64,000 nt of DNA from Gymnorhina tibicen (taxonomy: Eukaryota > Chordata > Aves > Passeriformes > Artamidae), in the NCBI GenBank assembly GCA_013399875.1, contig VXAZ01002367.1, positions 310,001 through 374,000 of the forward strand. The letters are read 5' to 3'. Positions within the stretch are counted from its first letter, which is position 1, and each line of letters starts with the position of its first letter. The notes under the pieces were generated by a model. That model saw only the letters and a program-made list of their open reading frames with translations. It had not been told where the DNA came from and searched no databases. This document shows positions 15,431-29,244 of the stretch, piece by piece. The position numbers were made by a program, and so were the translations under genes.

Positions 15431-18400
15431 TTCATGGTAAGGTCCAGGAGGCAGCAGCCCATCTTAGAAGGCCGAGTAGATTTTTATCATTTAACAAGAC
15501 TGCACTGGTAGCCACATCATCATCAAATATTCCTAATCCCAGCAGTTGTTATGGAAATGATAACAGTTTGTGCTATATCATTTCATCCTGTCCCATCCTT
15601 GTCTTCCAGCTGCTGTCCAAAAGTGATTATAAATAATGGGGCTATAAAAGCCATTCAATAATTAGAAGATTCATTGGCCATATGCCAGCAGTGACAAAAG
15701 AGAGTGATTTATGTAAGATGAGTCTGTCACATCTGCCAGATCACAGTTTCATTATGCCTGTGGCTTTAAGGTCACAGTTTAGCACTGTTTCAACAGCCAT
15801 ATGTCAAGGGGGTGCTGGGGAGAAGAGGTGAAATACATCATGGTTTTGTTTGCTTTCTTGTTTTAACTACTAAGTAAATAAGTAAATAAAGTCCAGTACC
15901 TATATTTGTTATTTCATGTCTCTTGTGAGGTCAAAGACACAAGAAAACATTCATCATGGTTGGCCAGAGTTCAAATAAGATCATGAAGAAAAAACATCCC
16001 ATTCAAAAGCCTTAAGAATTCATGTGGCTTCTTAAATTCAATACAATCTAAGCATGTTCTGTCTTCCAGCCACCCATGAAATGAAGGTACCTGGTAAACA
16101 CAAAACATGTTGATAAATTAATTGCTACTACATTTTCCTAACACAAGTAAACTTAAAAACCTTTTATGGCTCAGTGTTCTAAAATGATATTTAAACATTG
16201 CCATGGGAGTTCAGATTAACAATTAACACGGCTCAGCAAACACCTAATTTGATCCCAATTCCATTTTCTCCTCTTCTTTTCCTCCAAAAAACAAACAAAA
16301 AACACCAATGAACTTTTATTGCTGGGTACCATTACTAGTACCATTAAGTCCAGATGTTTAAATGTCCCCCATAAATGCTTCAATAACCTCATCTGTTATT
16401 GTCAGTGATTACTTCCATTCCAATGGGGACAGTCTCTGGTGACAAAAACTACTGAGGGTACAGACTGGATCCTTGTTGGAAATGCTACACCTAGTACCAA
16501 CCAATATATTACTTTAATTGGTACCAGCCTCCTAAAACCAGACTGCATTCAGATAAACTGCTCAGATCAGAGCCCAGATGCTGCCATTATTCTAACAAAT
16601 CCATACCATAACAAAAGCAAAATGACTGCTCACCCTTTGCGCCTACCTCCTGAAGTAAAACATAAAATACGTCCCAATTTTTATGGTTTAGAACCTTCTC
16701 CGAACAACAAAGCCTCATCCATTGCAAAAGACTTCCAGTGGACAGAAATTATGATAAGCTGGAGGGTTATGCCATAAAGAATTGCACAAAGTTACAGGAT
16801 GAGCTACCTGCACAGCAATAAAACCCCACTTTGATGGAGCATGGTTAAGCCTTGAGCAGCAGCAGCCTGGCTGCTGAATCAGCAGTGAGCACTTCAGTGC
16901 AGCTAGTAATTCCTGTCTGGAGAATGAGTAACACTTGTTACTTCATTACTAACAGAACTTCTTAAAATATTATTTTAGGTGTAAGCTGTGAATCTGAAGG
17001 AGACGTATTCACACTCAACTTTCAGGTCATGTTCAGAATCAGGAGCAGGCAAGAGCCTTCTTGGCATGCTACCTTCGGTATCGCTCTCAATCTGCATGGG
17101 TGAGTGAACCAGCACTGAGGTGGTAATTCAGCATTTGCTGCTACAGAAATGCACTTAACAGATCATAAATCCCTGGTGAAACTCTTCTAAGAGCATGTCA
17201 CCTCATCTACTGTATTCACAGGGTGCTCCACCTTATTTTCTGTGCATTAATAGTGATTCATATTTCTACACTAAATTTAAACAAATAGCCTTTCAGCTGA
17301 GAAGTGCCAGAAAAACCCACAGAGCTCACACACTGAGGTTGAAAAGGAAAAAATATCATTATTTATACACCAGGCCTGAAAATTTTGAACATTTGTGACA
17401 AATACACTTCTGTTGCTCTCAACTGAATTCAGATCAGCAACAATAGCAAATGCAGAACCAAGCCCAGCCTTTCACCATTTTTGGCCCCGTCAAGCTTCTG
17501 GTGCCCTCAAAGTTTCAGCCCTGAATTTCTTGAGCCTCCTGGAGAAGAAAAGTTCCTTCACCCTCTGACATCTTTGCAGCCCAGGACAATCCTGACCTGG
17601 GAGACAGGGAGGCCACACAGCCACAATTGCATCCCAGGAAGGGGAGCCTGTTCTACCATGGAGAGACAAATCAGATCTTTCTATCTCAAGAAGGATCTAT
17701 TTTATTATTTTCTTCCTCAAAATACTGAGGTTTAAGTCCTGCTCCTCTTCTTAAATCGTGTGATATCATTTGTGTCCATACAGAGCCTATGGCATCGTGA
17801 CAGTAATAAATGATGACATTTCTCCAGGGAAAGTGGCAACCGTACCTGCCCCAGGTAAGTCTAAGGAAGGGAAAATCTGATACCTGTGAGGCAAAAATAT
17901 GATAGAACATGCTGCTCAAGCAGCAAGAGCATACGATGAATAGAAGAGGGAAAAGCAAGGTCAGCAGTATTAACGACTGTTGGCCGTAGATACCTCTAAA
18001 ACACATTTTAACTGGCCAGGCACAACGCTTCAGAAACATGATTTGCGTCATCTAGATGGATGCTGGCAGATGTGGAGCCAGCCAGGGTGCTTTGTAGCCA
18101 CAGTTAATCATGAACCCAACTAACTAAAAGCTGGAGATTAACCACTCCCACTCTGTTACTGACTCATAGGAGACCTCTTTTCTTCCCCTATGCTATTTTC
18201 AAGAAATGTTACAAGCTCCCTGGCTCTTGCCTCAGCTTTTTTTTTTCCTAGTTCACTTTTAAGAATCCACAGACACACAACATGGAGGGAGTCGAGACTG
18301 TCAGGTGGTCTTTGGTAATGACAGTACAGAAGCAAGGTGAGCCAAGGCGAGAGAACGGACCTGCTGGGATGACAAATGCAGAATATTTTCCTACTAAAAC

Positions 18401-20457
18401 GAAAATCAGTTTTATAGTTTTATCTTGGAGATTTAACAGCCACACACACAATAGTGTTTTCGCAGCAAAGCTCAGGGAGGTATGTGGACAAAGAACAGAG
18501 TAATGCAACATCCTCTGGTCTTGTTTTCATGAAGTTGGGATTAGTATCATGCTAAATACTTTATCCAGTTTCGTGGCCAGATCAGTGTTGACCCAGAGTT
18601 AACTGGCTGACAATCAAGCTGTAACATTAAAGCTATGTCCATAAATGCCTCCGCTTGGCGGCAACCTTAAACCAAGTGCCCAGAGCAAAACCTCAGCTCT
18701 GCAAAGCTTTACAGCAAGCCAGACCCAGAGGTGAATGTAGGGAAGCAGGGACATTCCTCTGAGCAAGGCATTCAGCCTTGCACACAAAGGCACTGCTGTG
18801 TTGGGGCACTTTGCACTGTGTGTTCCAGCAAGGAAGAGCAATGAGGAGTATGAAGCGATCAATAGTGGCAAGAATCATCGATGTTGCCACGTAGGCTTTT
18901 AAAAAAAAACAAAAAAAAGCCAACAAGAACAACAAGAGTAAGAAAGAAGATAAAAAACCTCCTACACAACTGAAGTGAATGCAGAATGAAATCATTGTAA
19001 GAGAGTGCCACAGGACGCAGCCTCTGAAGGATTCAGTGGAGCGGCTCCCACCCTGTCTGCTCTGAGCGTTTCCATCAATGAACACAGACTGGGCTACGTG
19101 AGCAGCCTGATTTTCCGGCCAGGCTTCCCAGGAAAGCACAGCCTGCCTGGGAGCCACACCACTGCATTTGTCACTGACACTCCTCTGTACAACCACACTG
19201 TGTGAAGCCACCTGGATAAGGGAGCATTGTTCCTTCCCCTTTGCTCTAAGATGCCAGCAAACTCTGCCTTTTCTGGGATGCAGGCAGGGTTTACATCAGC
19301 AGCAGAAGTAGGGTGGGGGTGAAGAAGAAAATCTAGCTAAAATAATAAGAATGGGAAAATCAAGATGAAAAGCACTTGCAGTCTTTCACTCCAAGGAAAA
19401 GACCCATTTCTGGAAATGAGATGCACATCTCTCCATGTCTCCTAAAAGGAGTTGCCATATGTTCTAAAAGTAGGATATAATATTTGAGCTGTAAAAGCCA
19501 AATCAGCTTGAGAAACAGACGGCATTACAATGCTTTAGCAGAACAGGCCCCCCGTAACAATATGCCAACAAACTCATTTTCTAGAATGGCACTAGGAAAA
19601 TATTTGCAAAATCTGAAACTCATTCCCTAAATACAGCATTTGGTTCTTCCAGAATGGGAAAAAGTGCCACACATATGCCAGAATTGGGGAAATCTAAATA
19701 GCTCTTCATATTCTTTGATTTTTTTGCTTGCTTTACCCCATAATTTTTGGATAGTGGTTTTTGGGGTTTTTTTTTTTAAACTTGACTGCAAACTTCTTGA
19801 GCAGTAATTCTTGTTCTTCCTTGATTGCTGGAGGAACAAATTCCCATGGTGCAGCCAGGTCACCTCTAAATATTGATCACAGGGTTATAGTTTTTTGCTC
19901 TGACCTCCCAGGCCCCAGGACATACATCAATATTAACAGCCTAATTTCCAGAGGTACTGAATACATAAAATCTAATGCTGAGCACCTGTGATTGTTAGGT
20001 TATAAACACACGCTAAATGCAGATATTGTCAGAACACTAGAATTTTGATGCTGTTTTTTAAATTTTTTTCCTCAAAAGTATCTCTATCACATACAAGATG
20101 TTGGCCTTCTTGGAAGAAACCAGCTAAAAATCACGTGTCCGTTGGAATATCTATTCAGAGCATGTTCCAGCTGCTTTTGCCTATTCTCCAGTGTGGTTGA
20201 ATGATACACACTCAGGTGCACCAGTGTCTGACCAAAGAAGAAACAAATTTTTTTTTTCCTCTGCAATATATCCATTTACAGAGTGCTACAGGTAATTTTC
20301 CAACCTGCCCAAGAAATTTCCCAGAACCAAGATTTGCCAAGAAACAAATTAAACCAGAAACAAGACTTGCTGTGGTCTCGCCTTCACAAGTAAAGGTCTT
20401 GCTCCTACTACGTTATTTTCAAAGAGCATAACTCAGCTTAACCTCAGATGGACCTGC

Positions 20458-20469
20458 TTTTTTTTTTTT
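20458..20469 (+). repeat. T homopolymer (12)
   Basis: Twelve T residues followed by a T/A-rich stretch (CTATTTTAAATATAATT). Simple repeat with no associated element recognised. Confidence 0.9.
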
Positions 20470-21662
20470 CTATTTTAAATATAATTACACATTTATGTAC
20501 ATACAGAATAGATGCCAAACCACTAATATACAGTGCAGCAAGGAAGCACACAGGCAACAATGCTGTGTGATTTAGAAAATCAAGCCCTCAAAGCTGAATA
20601 TAATTATGAGCTAAATCTGTTGGGAAAAAACCATTTAAATCGAAAAACGTGTATAATAGTTGGGAGCTGTTGAAGCACATTTTACAAGAGGCCCAAGAAG
20701 CCATAAAAATTGAGTAAGGAGGTCACACTGGTTTAAAAACAAACCTGGTTTATAGGGAAGGTGACTGCAGCTTTTTTCCGTTTCATGTTGTAGACAAAGG
20801 GAAAACAAGATCTAAGCAACTGGACTAGCTCTGGTAATTATTCTAACTGTAAACATTTTTGTTTTATTTTTATTGTACCACTGGAAGTGTTTTCTGAGGG
20901 CTGGAGGATATTCTCCATCCCTGGTAAATGTTACATCAACAGTGAATGTTTTTCTTGAAAAATCATGTTCAAGATGAAAGAGAAATTGATTCAAACTAGT
21001 TCTCTAACGTCCTGAGCTATTACCTGGAAATGTAATTTAGGAAGACAGTGTTGAATAGGCAGGTAAAGGATCTGGAAGAATGGGGAATGAACAGCAATTT
21101 AAAAGAGTTCAGAGTAAAATGATGCAATGAGCTGAATCTTTTGCGTTGCTCAGGTGACCAAGAGCCTAGGCAAGTTGAGAAAATCTTCCTGGTAGAAGGA
21201 AGTTAACATGGCTATTCTGATGTAAAAGCAATTCAACACGCAGCATTGTGGGCCTCCCTTTTGCACAGAAAATGGAACTGAAATTCTAAAATCAGATTTT
21301 ACAGTACTGACAGAATGAATGAGTTGGCTGGAGCAAGCAAGAACTGTAGCAGTCAGTTACAGGTTTTAATAAAGTACCACTACATCTTATTGGCAGAACT
21401 CAAAAGCAGAAGTGAGAAGTGAATGAGGGCAATGTTGCTGTTAATTATTGCACTTGCAGTCATGTGAAGCAAAAATGCTCTGGTTCTTGGGACTCCCTCT
21501 ATCACACAGAGCAACTCTTCCGTAACCTTCACGTTAAAGTCTGGTCAAAGGCAACAGCTACAATATTGAAAAACTCACATTTAAAACAGAAAACCCAGTA
21601 ACTTGTACAGCATTTGTCTCTAACATAAATTTAATACTTCATATAAAGCAAGTTTGGCAATT

Positions 21663-21676
21663 AAAAAAAAAAAAAA
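21663..21676 (+). repeat. A homopolymer (14)
   Basis: Fourteen A residues between GGCAATT and GCACATG. No retrocopy is recognised upstream, so it is listed as a simple repeat. Confidence 0.9.
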
Positions 21677-24600
21677 GCACATGAAAAAGCTTTCTAGGCT
21701 CTGTAACCAACATCTTCTTTGCCTTGGTCACAAGGTCTTGTTTTCTTAATGAGTTTAGGAGTGCCTGTATCATGTTTCTGTCACCCCAACTTTTCCCTCT
21801 GAGAAACAAATACGAATATTACTGATGTTAAAACCCACATTTTCTTGAGCAGGAAATAAATGTTTATATGCAGCATATAGCAAAACATATATTTCCAAAG
21901 ACAATAGCTACAAGATTTAGACTTATTAGTGCAGGAATTTTTAATGGAAAACATGTTTTTGGGGATAAGAATTTTAATTACAAAGAAACAGCATACAACT
22001 TGCTCCCTTAGATATAAAGCAGAGCAGTTCTGCAGCAGAATAAAAAGGTCTCTTTTGATGAAAAAAAGAATATTGGAATACAGAGAGAAACACTCAGATC
22101 ATGTGTATGGCGGATTAGACATTTTCCTGGTAATGCTTTTGATCCCAAAATGGCAGAATGGAGACATTCCTCAGGAATGTGACATTTCTGCAGAAATCAG
22201 AGATGCCTTTTCAGATCATGCCTTACCCTGCCAGGCTACCCTGATCCCAGCCACAGCCCCTAAGTGTCCCAGCTCAGTCAGTCAAGCCCTTCTGCCCACA
22301 TGCTTCTTTTCTCTCCCCTTCTTACAATCTTTAGACAACACACACTGCAGGAATAATAATTAGCATGCCCATCTAAAAGAGGGGGCTTATGAAAGGCTAC
22401 TGACACCAAAGATTGGCCTCCCCTCTGCAAACAAAAAAAAGTTAACTGAAGTACCGGTTCAGTTCAGAAGATACAAAAAATCGGTACCTCCAGAATGAAG
22501 TTTCACAGATTCTGGTTTGGTAGAAATGGAAATACAGGCTTTTTTTTGCAAGCGAGGCCTCCTTTATGTGAGCACATCTACTTAGCTGCAGGCATCTTGC
22601 ACTAAAATCAATTAACTGGAAAATACGAGACCAGAGGTGGGCAAAATAACAGTTTCTCAGAATTCAAAGTGGAAGCAAACACTAGTGTCATTCCCATTAC
22701 ATTACTCTTTCCAGCAGCAGTCTTCGTGGCTTTCCTGTATATCCACAACAAATGCCTTTTGTGAAAAACTAACAGGAAAAGCAGAAATGAAATGTTTAAT
22801 CAGGCTTTGCTGCTGGCTTTGGCATCACGGGATTTTTCCCATTTTACAGGACACAAGTAGACCTGACCATGCTTTATGCCCATTTTTCCCAGTAAGTTCT
22901 GGCTCTCCAGACTCACGTGGTTCTAACCAATTTGCAGTTCTGCCAGGAAATCTGCATGCTCAAGCAGCAGCTTTACTTTCATTGCCATTAAAACCAACAG
23001 CCACTTTATTTTTAAAATTATTTTGATAAGCTTTCTGATGATCCAGCTAAGGACTACAAGAGAGGCAATAGAAAACAATAAAAATCACCTTTAATTGTCT
23101 AAATACCAATTAAGTTTTAATGAGCTTTTATTCTTTAATGTTGGAGTGCTCTTGTATCTTTTTTGTTGGTTTGCTAACAAACATTTTTTAGCCTCATTTA
23201 ATCAAATGCATTTGGATGGAGGTCCCTAACACTGACTCTGAAATGGAAAGCTCTAATCAGCTTACCCTCAAATTCATTTTATGCTTCTCTCACTTTTGGG
23301 AGTGCACAGTCAAAGCTCTGAAGTTCTGCAAAGCTGAAAGACTTTTTAAGCATCACAGGTATACTGAAGCCTCCTGTACTCCCTCTGCTACTGGAGGGGA
23401 AAAACAAGTTGTAGAAGGTCTAAACTGATCCAGCAAAAGATGCAAGAGAGCACAGTATGGGCCTTGCATTTCTGCTGAGTGAATGTCACTATGGTTTCTG
23501 CTTTTATGCTACTCTGGGATTTCAAAAAGCTCTACCTTCAGTCATTAAGTCTTCGGGAATTTTTTCTGCTGACTTAAAAGGACTTTGGGTCAGAACCTCC
23601 CAGCTTGGCAAGAAAAGGTGTCAGACAAGTAGCATGCAAAAGGAATAGCTATTTATCAAAGGAACAATCCAGAATAATGCACTGTTCCTGCTTGAACACA
23701 GTCCCACTGCCCCACTTTTAGAGTCTGAACCAGGGTAGATGAACAAAGGAGGAACTTTGGAAGACAGGTGGGTTTTTAAATAGAATAGAGCATAATGCAC
23801 AAAGGCATCCAGGAGCCACAGATGAACAGTTCACCAAGGGGACTCAAAATTCCAAGTCTCCTCCAGACAGGAGCTGCACTATTGTCCCTAGTTTTGTGCT
23901 ACTCACACTCTTCCGTTAATAAGCCCCATGGTGAGACCTTCAGATTCCTAGAAATAAACTCTGCTGCTGTTTCTGAGTGAGTCTGGCCGGGCTGGCCTGG
24001 TAAACCCATCACCTTTGACAGGTGTTTTTTCACACTTCCATCCTTCTTTTTTTTTTAAAAATTGTGTGTCTAAATATAAATTCATTGGTCTAATTTTACA
24101 TTTCTTTGGTTTTGGTCTTTCATTTAAGTCACAGCCTGTTTGATAGTTAAGCTTTTAAAAGAAACTTAGGAGTGCGACCCTTTCATGATACAATGCTCCC
24201 CTGGTCCTGCCTTTGCACCTGTGCTCAGACCCAGAAGTTCCATTCAAACAAGGTGCATCCACAGCTGCTGTGGAAACACCATGTACACATTACCCTGCAC
24301 TGCCAGCACAGAAATAGCAGATGCATCTACACAGGCTGATAATTGATTTACTCATAATTTCCAACCCTTTGCAAAGGAACTAGGCTTCCTAGCAATCAAT
24401 GAGAAAATAACCTTGTTAGCAAAAAAGCCAGTGTTCTTCTAAATTAATCAGTTCTTTTTCATCCAAACAGTACAGATAATGAGAGAGATGATGACATTTT
24501 ACATGACCTATAAAAAGTAGTGTTTCTATTTTAGGCTCTCCTTCGTAAGGGTGCCAGGATGATTATGTTTTGTTTACTGGACAAAATAATCTCTTATTTG

Positions 24601-25595
24601 TTAAGGCTTGAATGCAATTTTATACAGTACAAAATTTTATCTTCTATTGTCTTAATTATCATCTGGAGGGTTGAAGCATGAAATGATGGCACAGAAGAAA
24701 ATGAATATTAATGTGTTCTAGCTGCAATTTAAAGAGAAAAGAACTTGGAGCTTTCTTTTGCTCATGTGCTTAATATGCCGCATCAGACTAGTGAATTATA
24801 TCCCATTTAGCTGGTATTGTTTCTTCAAGTAGCATGAAGAAAACAGACACCAACCTTTTGTAGACTCGCTACGTTCCCAGTGTTCAAACACACAACCTTT
24901 TCCTCTAATTTCCTTTTACATCACTTGCTAAAAAATGTGAAAATGTTTCCTGCTTAGGATGGTGTGCAAGACTACACCACTGTTTTAAAGTTCCTTCTAT
25001 GACACCTTTGTAATCTGCAGCATGTTCTCAGGCCAGTGTGAAAGCACAGGCAGCAGGAGCCTTTTCTCTCATTCCCCTCATCTGCATCCTAATAGCCAGA
25101 GAATTCAGTGTCTGGGGGAAAAGGTGCATATATCCCAGGAGGAGATGGCAAAAAGGAAAAAGTCTTGGATGATGGGCAGTGCACAGTGACACCAGTGGGT
25201 TTTCTACCTTCCTAGGTAGAAATCAAAAGGGAGCTTAGTGTGCTGATAAAACAAACAAAATGCATGATCTGACCAGTTCAGCTTCCAAAAGTACCAGTAG
25301 GGATTGAAAAAGACAGCACTTAGATGCAATGAAACATGGTTTAATTCTTTTGCAGTTTCATCCTGCTGTTTCAGGCCTGACCTTTCCAGGTCTGAAAAAA
25401 AAAGGGAGGAACTCAGAGGTTTAGTTTCCCTTTTTTTGAACGAGAAGAGCAACTGGGTTGGACTTTGTTTCAGGGTCTTCATACATACTGTTAGAAATTT
25501 TAAAAAAACAAAAACCAAGCAAGAAAAATATCAATTAAAAGAAGACTGGTTTCCAAATTTGAACTGATATGACAGTCAAGCTATACTGGCAAAAG

Positions 25596-25614
25596 AAAAA
25601 AAAAAAAAAAAAAA
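25596..25614 (+). repeat. A homopolymer (19)
   Basis: Nineteen A residues preceded by CAAAAG and followed by TCTGTATTTTAGG. A poly(A) run of this length can mark a retrocopy, but the upstream 300 bases (the 25304-25567 open frame included) match nothing I recognise. I therefore call it only a simple repeat. Confidence 0.9.
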
Positions 25615-25700
25615 TCTGTATTTTAGGCAGATAAATTTAAGTTACCTGAAAACAAAGAAACAAAGAGTTTGCATGGCTTATCAATATAATTCCTTTTTAA

Positions 25701-25742
25701 ATAATTAACTTAATTAATTAATTTAATTTAATTAAGTTTTAA
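25701..25742 (+). repeat. AT-rich TTAATTAA repeat
   Basis: A 42-base stretch with almost no G or C, built from TTAATTAA and TTTAATTTAATT units, including the near-palindrome CTTAATTAAT...TTTAATTAAG. It is likely simple sequence. It also contains many TAAT cores, which homeodomain proteins bind in general. Confidence 0.85.
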
Positions 25743-25983
25743 TGCAAAATGAAAATGCACTAAGGCATGTGTGTCACTATGGCATCCTGCACCACTGAGA
25801 AAGTGAAGCAAATGTCTCAGGTCTGACTCAGCTCATGGACTCCAGGGCCAGCTGCAAACACAGCAGCAATGATGATGCAAAAGACCCTTTTCTCTTTATG
25901 CTGTTTTATGCCATGACTATTTTAAGGCCAAAGTTGGGTACATCTAAACATCTGCATCATAGGTTTTTTCCCTGTGGAGTTCT

Positions 25984-26004
25984 GTTTGTTTGTTTGTTTG
26001 TTTT
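25984..26004 (+). repeat. GTTT tetranucleotide microsatellite
   Basis: Five consecutive GTTT units ending in TTTTAACTAC. Simple repeat. Confidence 0.9.
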
Positions 26005-28026
26005 AACTACTTTGCAAAATCCCAAAATGCTAATTCTGCTTTAGCAGCTCCCGATTCAGTCAAGTGGATTATCTTCATGCCCACCTAAACTGTGTTCAGA
26101 TTATGGAAACATTCATCATCCAAGTGTTCCTGCTGCAGCCGAGATTCACTGAAGGCCGAGACAACAGGAAGCCAGCACTGTGGGCACACTGTGTCACCAA
26201 CAGGATAATCCAGCTGGGGCAGAACACTCACCATGGGAGCACATCCCCCACAGCCAAGGAACCACAGCCTCCTCTGGCAATAGCCACCTCCCCAGTACAT
26301 TCACTGTGTAGAATAACAGAGATTAAAAAGGTAAGAAGAGGGGCTTAAAGGTATTAAAAGTATAGGAAGCTGCTCCAATAAACCACAGAAGAGTGTGAAT
26401 TAGGTGCTAATTAGCACCACCACTCCACTCAAACCCAACAGGAGGCAAGTGGATGGGATCTGAGGCTCTCCACAGCTCCAGTTAATGAGTGTGGGAAGAC
26501 AGAGGTTGCAGGGGGTTTGCATCAGTCTGTCCCAGAACTGGTTACCCCATGGCACCAGCACTGCACTCACGGCAGCAGAGCCCTGAGCTTTTCCTTCCAT
26601 GGCCAGCAGTTCTTCCGGGAAACTCCACACTGTCCTTCTGCCCCTCTCACCCAAGTTTAAAACACTCCAGGTCCCCACCACCTGTGCAAGAGGTCACACA
26701 CAAAAGTCCTCCTACTATATTTCCAAACTATTTAAAGACTCAACAGCATATGCAGAAACACAAATAACTTCTGCATATTGGATGTCATAGAACACCCATA
26801 CCTGAGCATCTACAAATAATGATCAATACCTGTATACACACAAAATTTCCTATACACACAATACTTGCTATAACCAAAGAATAAGGCCACTCAAAAATAA
26901 TCCACCTAAAACTAAATTAAGAAAGAAAAGAAAGAAAAAGACAAAAGAGACTGCAATTAACAGCCAAACAAAATATAACTGAGAATGCAGTTAAGCTGAG
27001 GTAAACCAAGAGCAAAACATATCTGATAACTGATCAAATCATACTGTCTAGGAGATTAGTGCCTATTGAACAGAAGGGCTGAAGAACACAGACACTCCAG
27101 CGTGATAGCTATAAAGCAGAGTTTAATGAAATGATAAGCTATTTATGCAAAGCATTCATGGCTACAACAATTCATTTGCACAGGCTGAAAATAGAATAGA
27201 AATTTATCAAAATGCAAATACAGCAGTGACCTATTGATACAGGATCAAAATGTGAAGGGGAGAAGCAAGTTCAGGACACCAGGGCTACAATTACTGCAGT
27301 GTTCTTGTAACAACATTTCTCTCTTTACATTGAGATTTTCCATCAAAGGGTAGATCTAAAGAACTCATTAACATGAAGAAAAATGAATAAGAACATTACT
27401 GAAAAAGAAGCCAGAAATATGCACCTTATAATGTGAATTAAAATTTTCTGCTGGAGAATGTCTTTATCTTTCCAGGCAAAATAGCAAAGCAATATTGTAG
27501 AATTTAATTGAGAAATAAAGTACACAAAAGGGCTGCTTATATGCATACCTCAGTGGAAGATACAGAGTAGAAATAAGTCCTCTGAACAAAACTGAGCAGT
27601 GCACATCAAACAATGCTGCCAAGTGTCACTGCTTGCCTATGAAATATCATATTTAAACCCGTATTTAAGGAAAGTCACATTGCTTCCCCAACAAAAAAGC
27701 AGGTACTTTTAAGTTCCTATTGTTATGATACACTAGACATAAATATATCCAAGCCAAAGCAAAAGGAAGTACTTGTATTTTGATTTGAAATTCAGTGATC
27801 TGGTTAAGACATTCGTATTTTGACCACCAGATTTAATTTTGAAAGGATTTGAGCAGCTTCACTGTCCAGCAGCCATTAATAATTCTGTGCTTGAATACTT
27901 TTTATAGAAGTACATGAAGCAAAGCACCACTACAACCTGCAATGCACAGGTTTCTCACCAGCTTTATTACATGGGCAAAATGCAAGCTAAACAGACTGTA
28001 CACTTCTCAACCCACCTGACTTTTTG

Positions 28027-28040
28027 CTCTCTCTCTCTCT
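28027..28040 (+). repeat. CT dinucleotide microsatellite, compound with CA
   Basis: Seven CT units, a short interruption (ATCTA), then four CA-type units and ATATA. It is a compound simple repeat and may vary in length. Confidence 0.85.
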
Positions 28041-29186
28041 ATCTACACACACATATAACTTTTTTCTGAAACATTTCAGTTTTCATAAGCAGCACAACAA
28101 ATTGTTGTTGTCCTTTTATGAAGAGAAAACAACTGGATTAGGGATTCTTCCTGTCCCCGACAGTACACATGCAATAGAAGCTTTTGAACACTTCTGCATC
28201 CCTTCAACAGCCTGTTTCAGTAAGAATTCACCTTTTGCTTTAGCCAGGTTGCTTTAAGAAAATTTTTTTCAATACTGCAAGCATTACAGCTCATACAATA
28301 GAAAGAATTGCAAGTATCAGGAGAAGGTTGACTTGACTTGGCTAATAAAAAGAACTAACCTGGAAGTGTTAAATACACACATGCAGACATACACAAAGTG
28401 ATTAACTAATTTATTCAGGATCATGTTTTGGTCCCTTGGTAAAGAGCATAAAACGTGAGAGAGAACTACAGGTGCTCAAGAAGAAGCCAGAAGAAGATAC
28501 CTGACAGGTTTCAGTTCAGTTCTTCTATCAGCTATTCCAGGAATTTATTAATGTCACAGGAGTTGTCTGTGTAAGCCAGAAGAGAGTCAGAGCACCAGTG
28601 TAAGCTGCCTGCATTAAAGACAGCAGCCTGCTGTGGTTGTCAGCACTAGGAAATCATGTCTCTGGATGGTGTCTTCTACAACTTTTTCCTGATAATTCCT
28701 CACAATGGATTTTTTCCTCTTTTGCATACTACAGCTTAAAACTCTATAAAGCTTGCCAACTCTACCTTGGCTTTTTCTTGCTAGTAAATCATTAGAAATG
28801 ACTGAAATAGTTCTGTTCCTCAGCTCATGTAAAATGCCATTTTGAGGATTGTGTGCCCTGAAAACGAAAATTGTACCCAATGCTTTCCTCTTCCAAGTCC
28901 TTCACCTAACCAAAGCAGCAGGCTTGATATTAAGCAAATGCCTGATTTCACAATGGAGTCTCAATTAAATATCACAGGAAACTTTCTTTTTTGCAATTTG
29001 ACTTCAAATATGGTATGTGTCACAGTGTTATGGGGGAACTGAAAATAGAAAAGATGAAAACAGCATGGCTTGTCATCACTTCCATAATCTCATTGAGAAA
29101 ATATTTCAGAAATATAAAACTGAATGGATGGGGTTTTAGGAAGACATAGTGTAGTGCTGAAGGTTTGGTCGCGGAGAGATTTTCCA

Positions 29187-29244
29187 GCTTTCTGCCAGCA
29201 TCCATGTGAAAGTCCTTGCTTTCACATGGATGCTAGTTGAAAAC
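29187..29244. repeat. Perfect 16-bp inverted repeat forming a tight hairpin
   Basis: The left arm AGCATCCATGTGAAAG (29197-29212) and the right arm CTTTCACATGGATGCT (29219-29234) are exact reverse complements, separated by the six bases TCCTTG. Beyond the perfect stem, partial pairing continues outward with single mismatches (about 29187-29196 with 29235-29244), so the folded unit spans nearly 58 bases. It could form as DNA cruciform or as RNA from either strand. I know no annotated element with this sequence. Its origin (template-switch inversion, a small-RNA precursor or other) is open. Confidence 0.9.

Noticed and set aside
16439..16777. Open frame of 112 codons, Asn/Thr-rich with glycosylation-like NAT and NCS sites, considered as a possible old viral envelope fragment
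   Set aside because: No LTRs, no gag or pol remnants nearby and no diagnostic envelope motifs; its length is common by chance here.
18693..19211. Open frame of 172 codons, minus strand (MAGI1 sense), with a hydrophobic Phe/Leu stretch
   Set aside because: The hydrophobic part is produced by an A-run (18901-18918 region) read in reverse; it has no homology I recognise and no matching splice phase.
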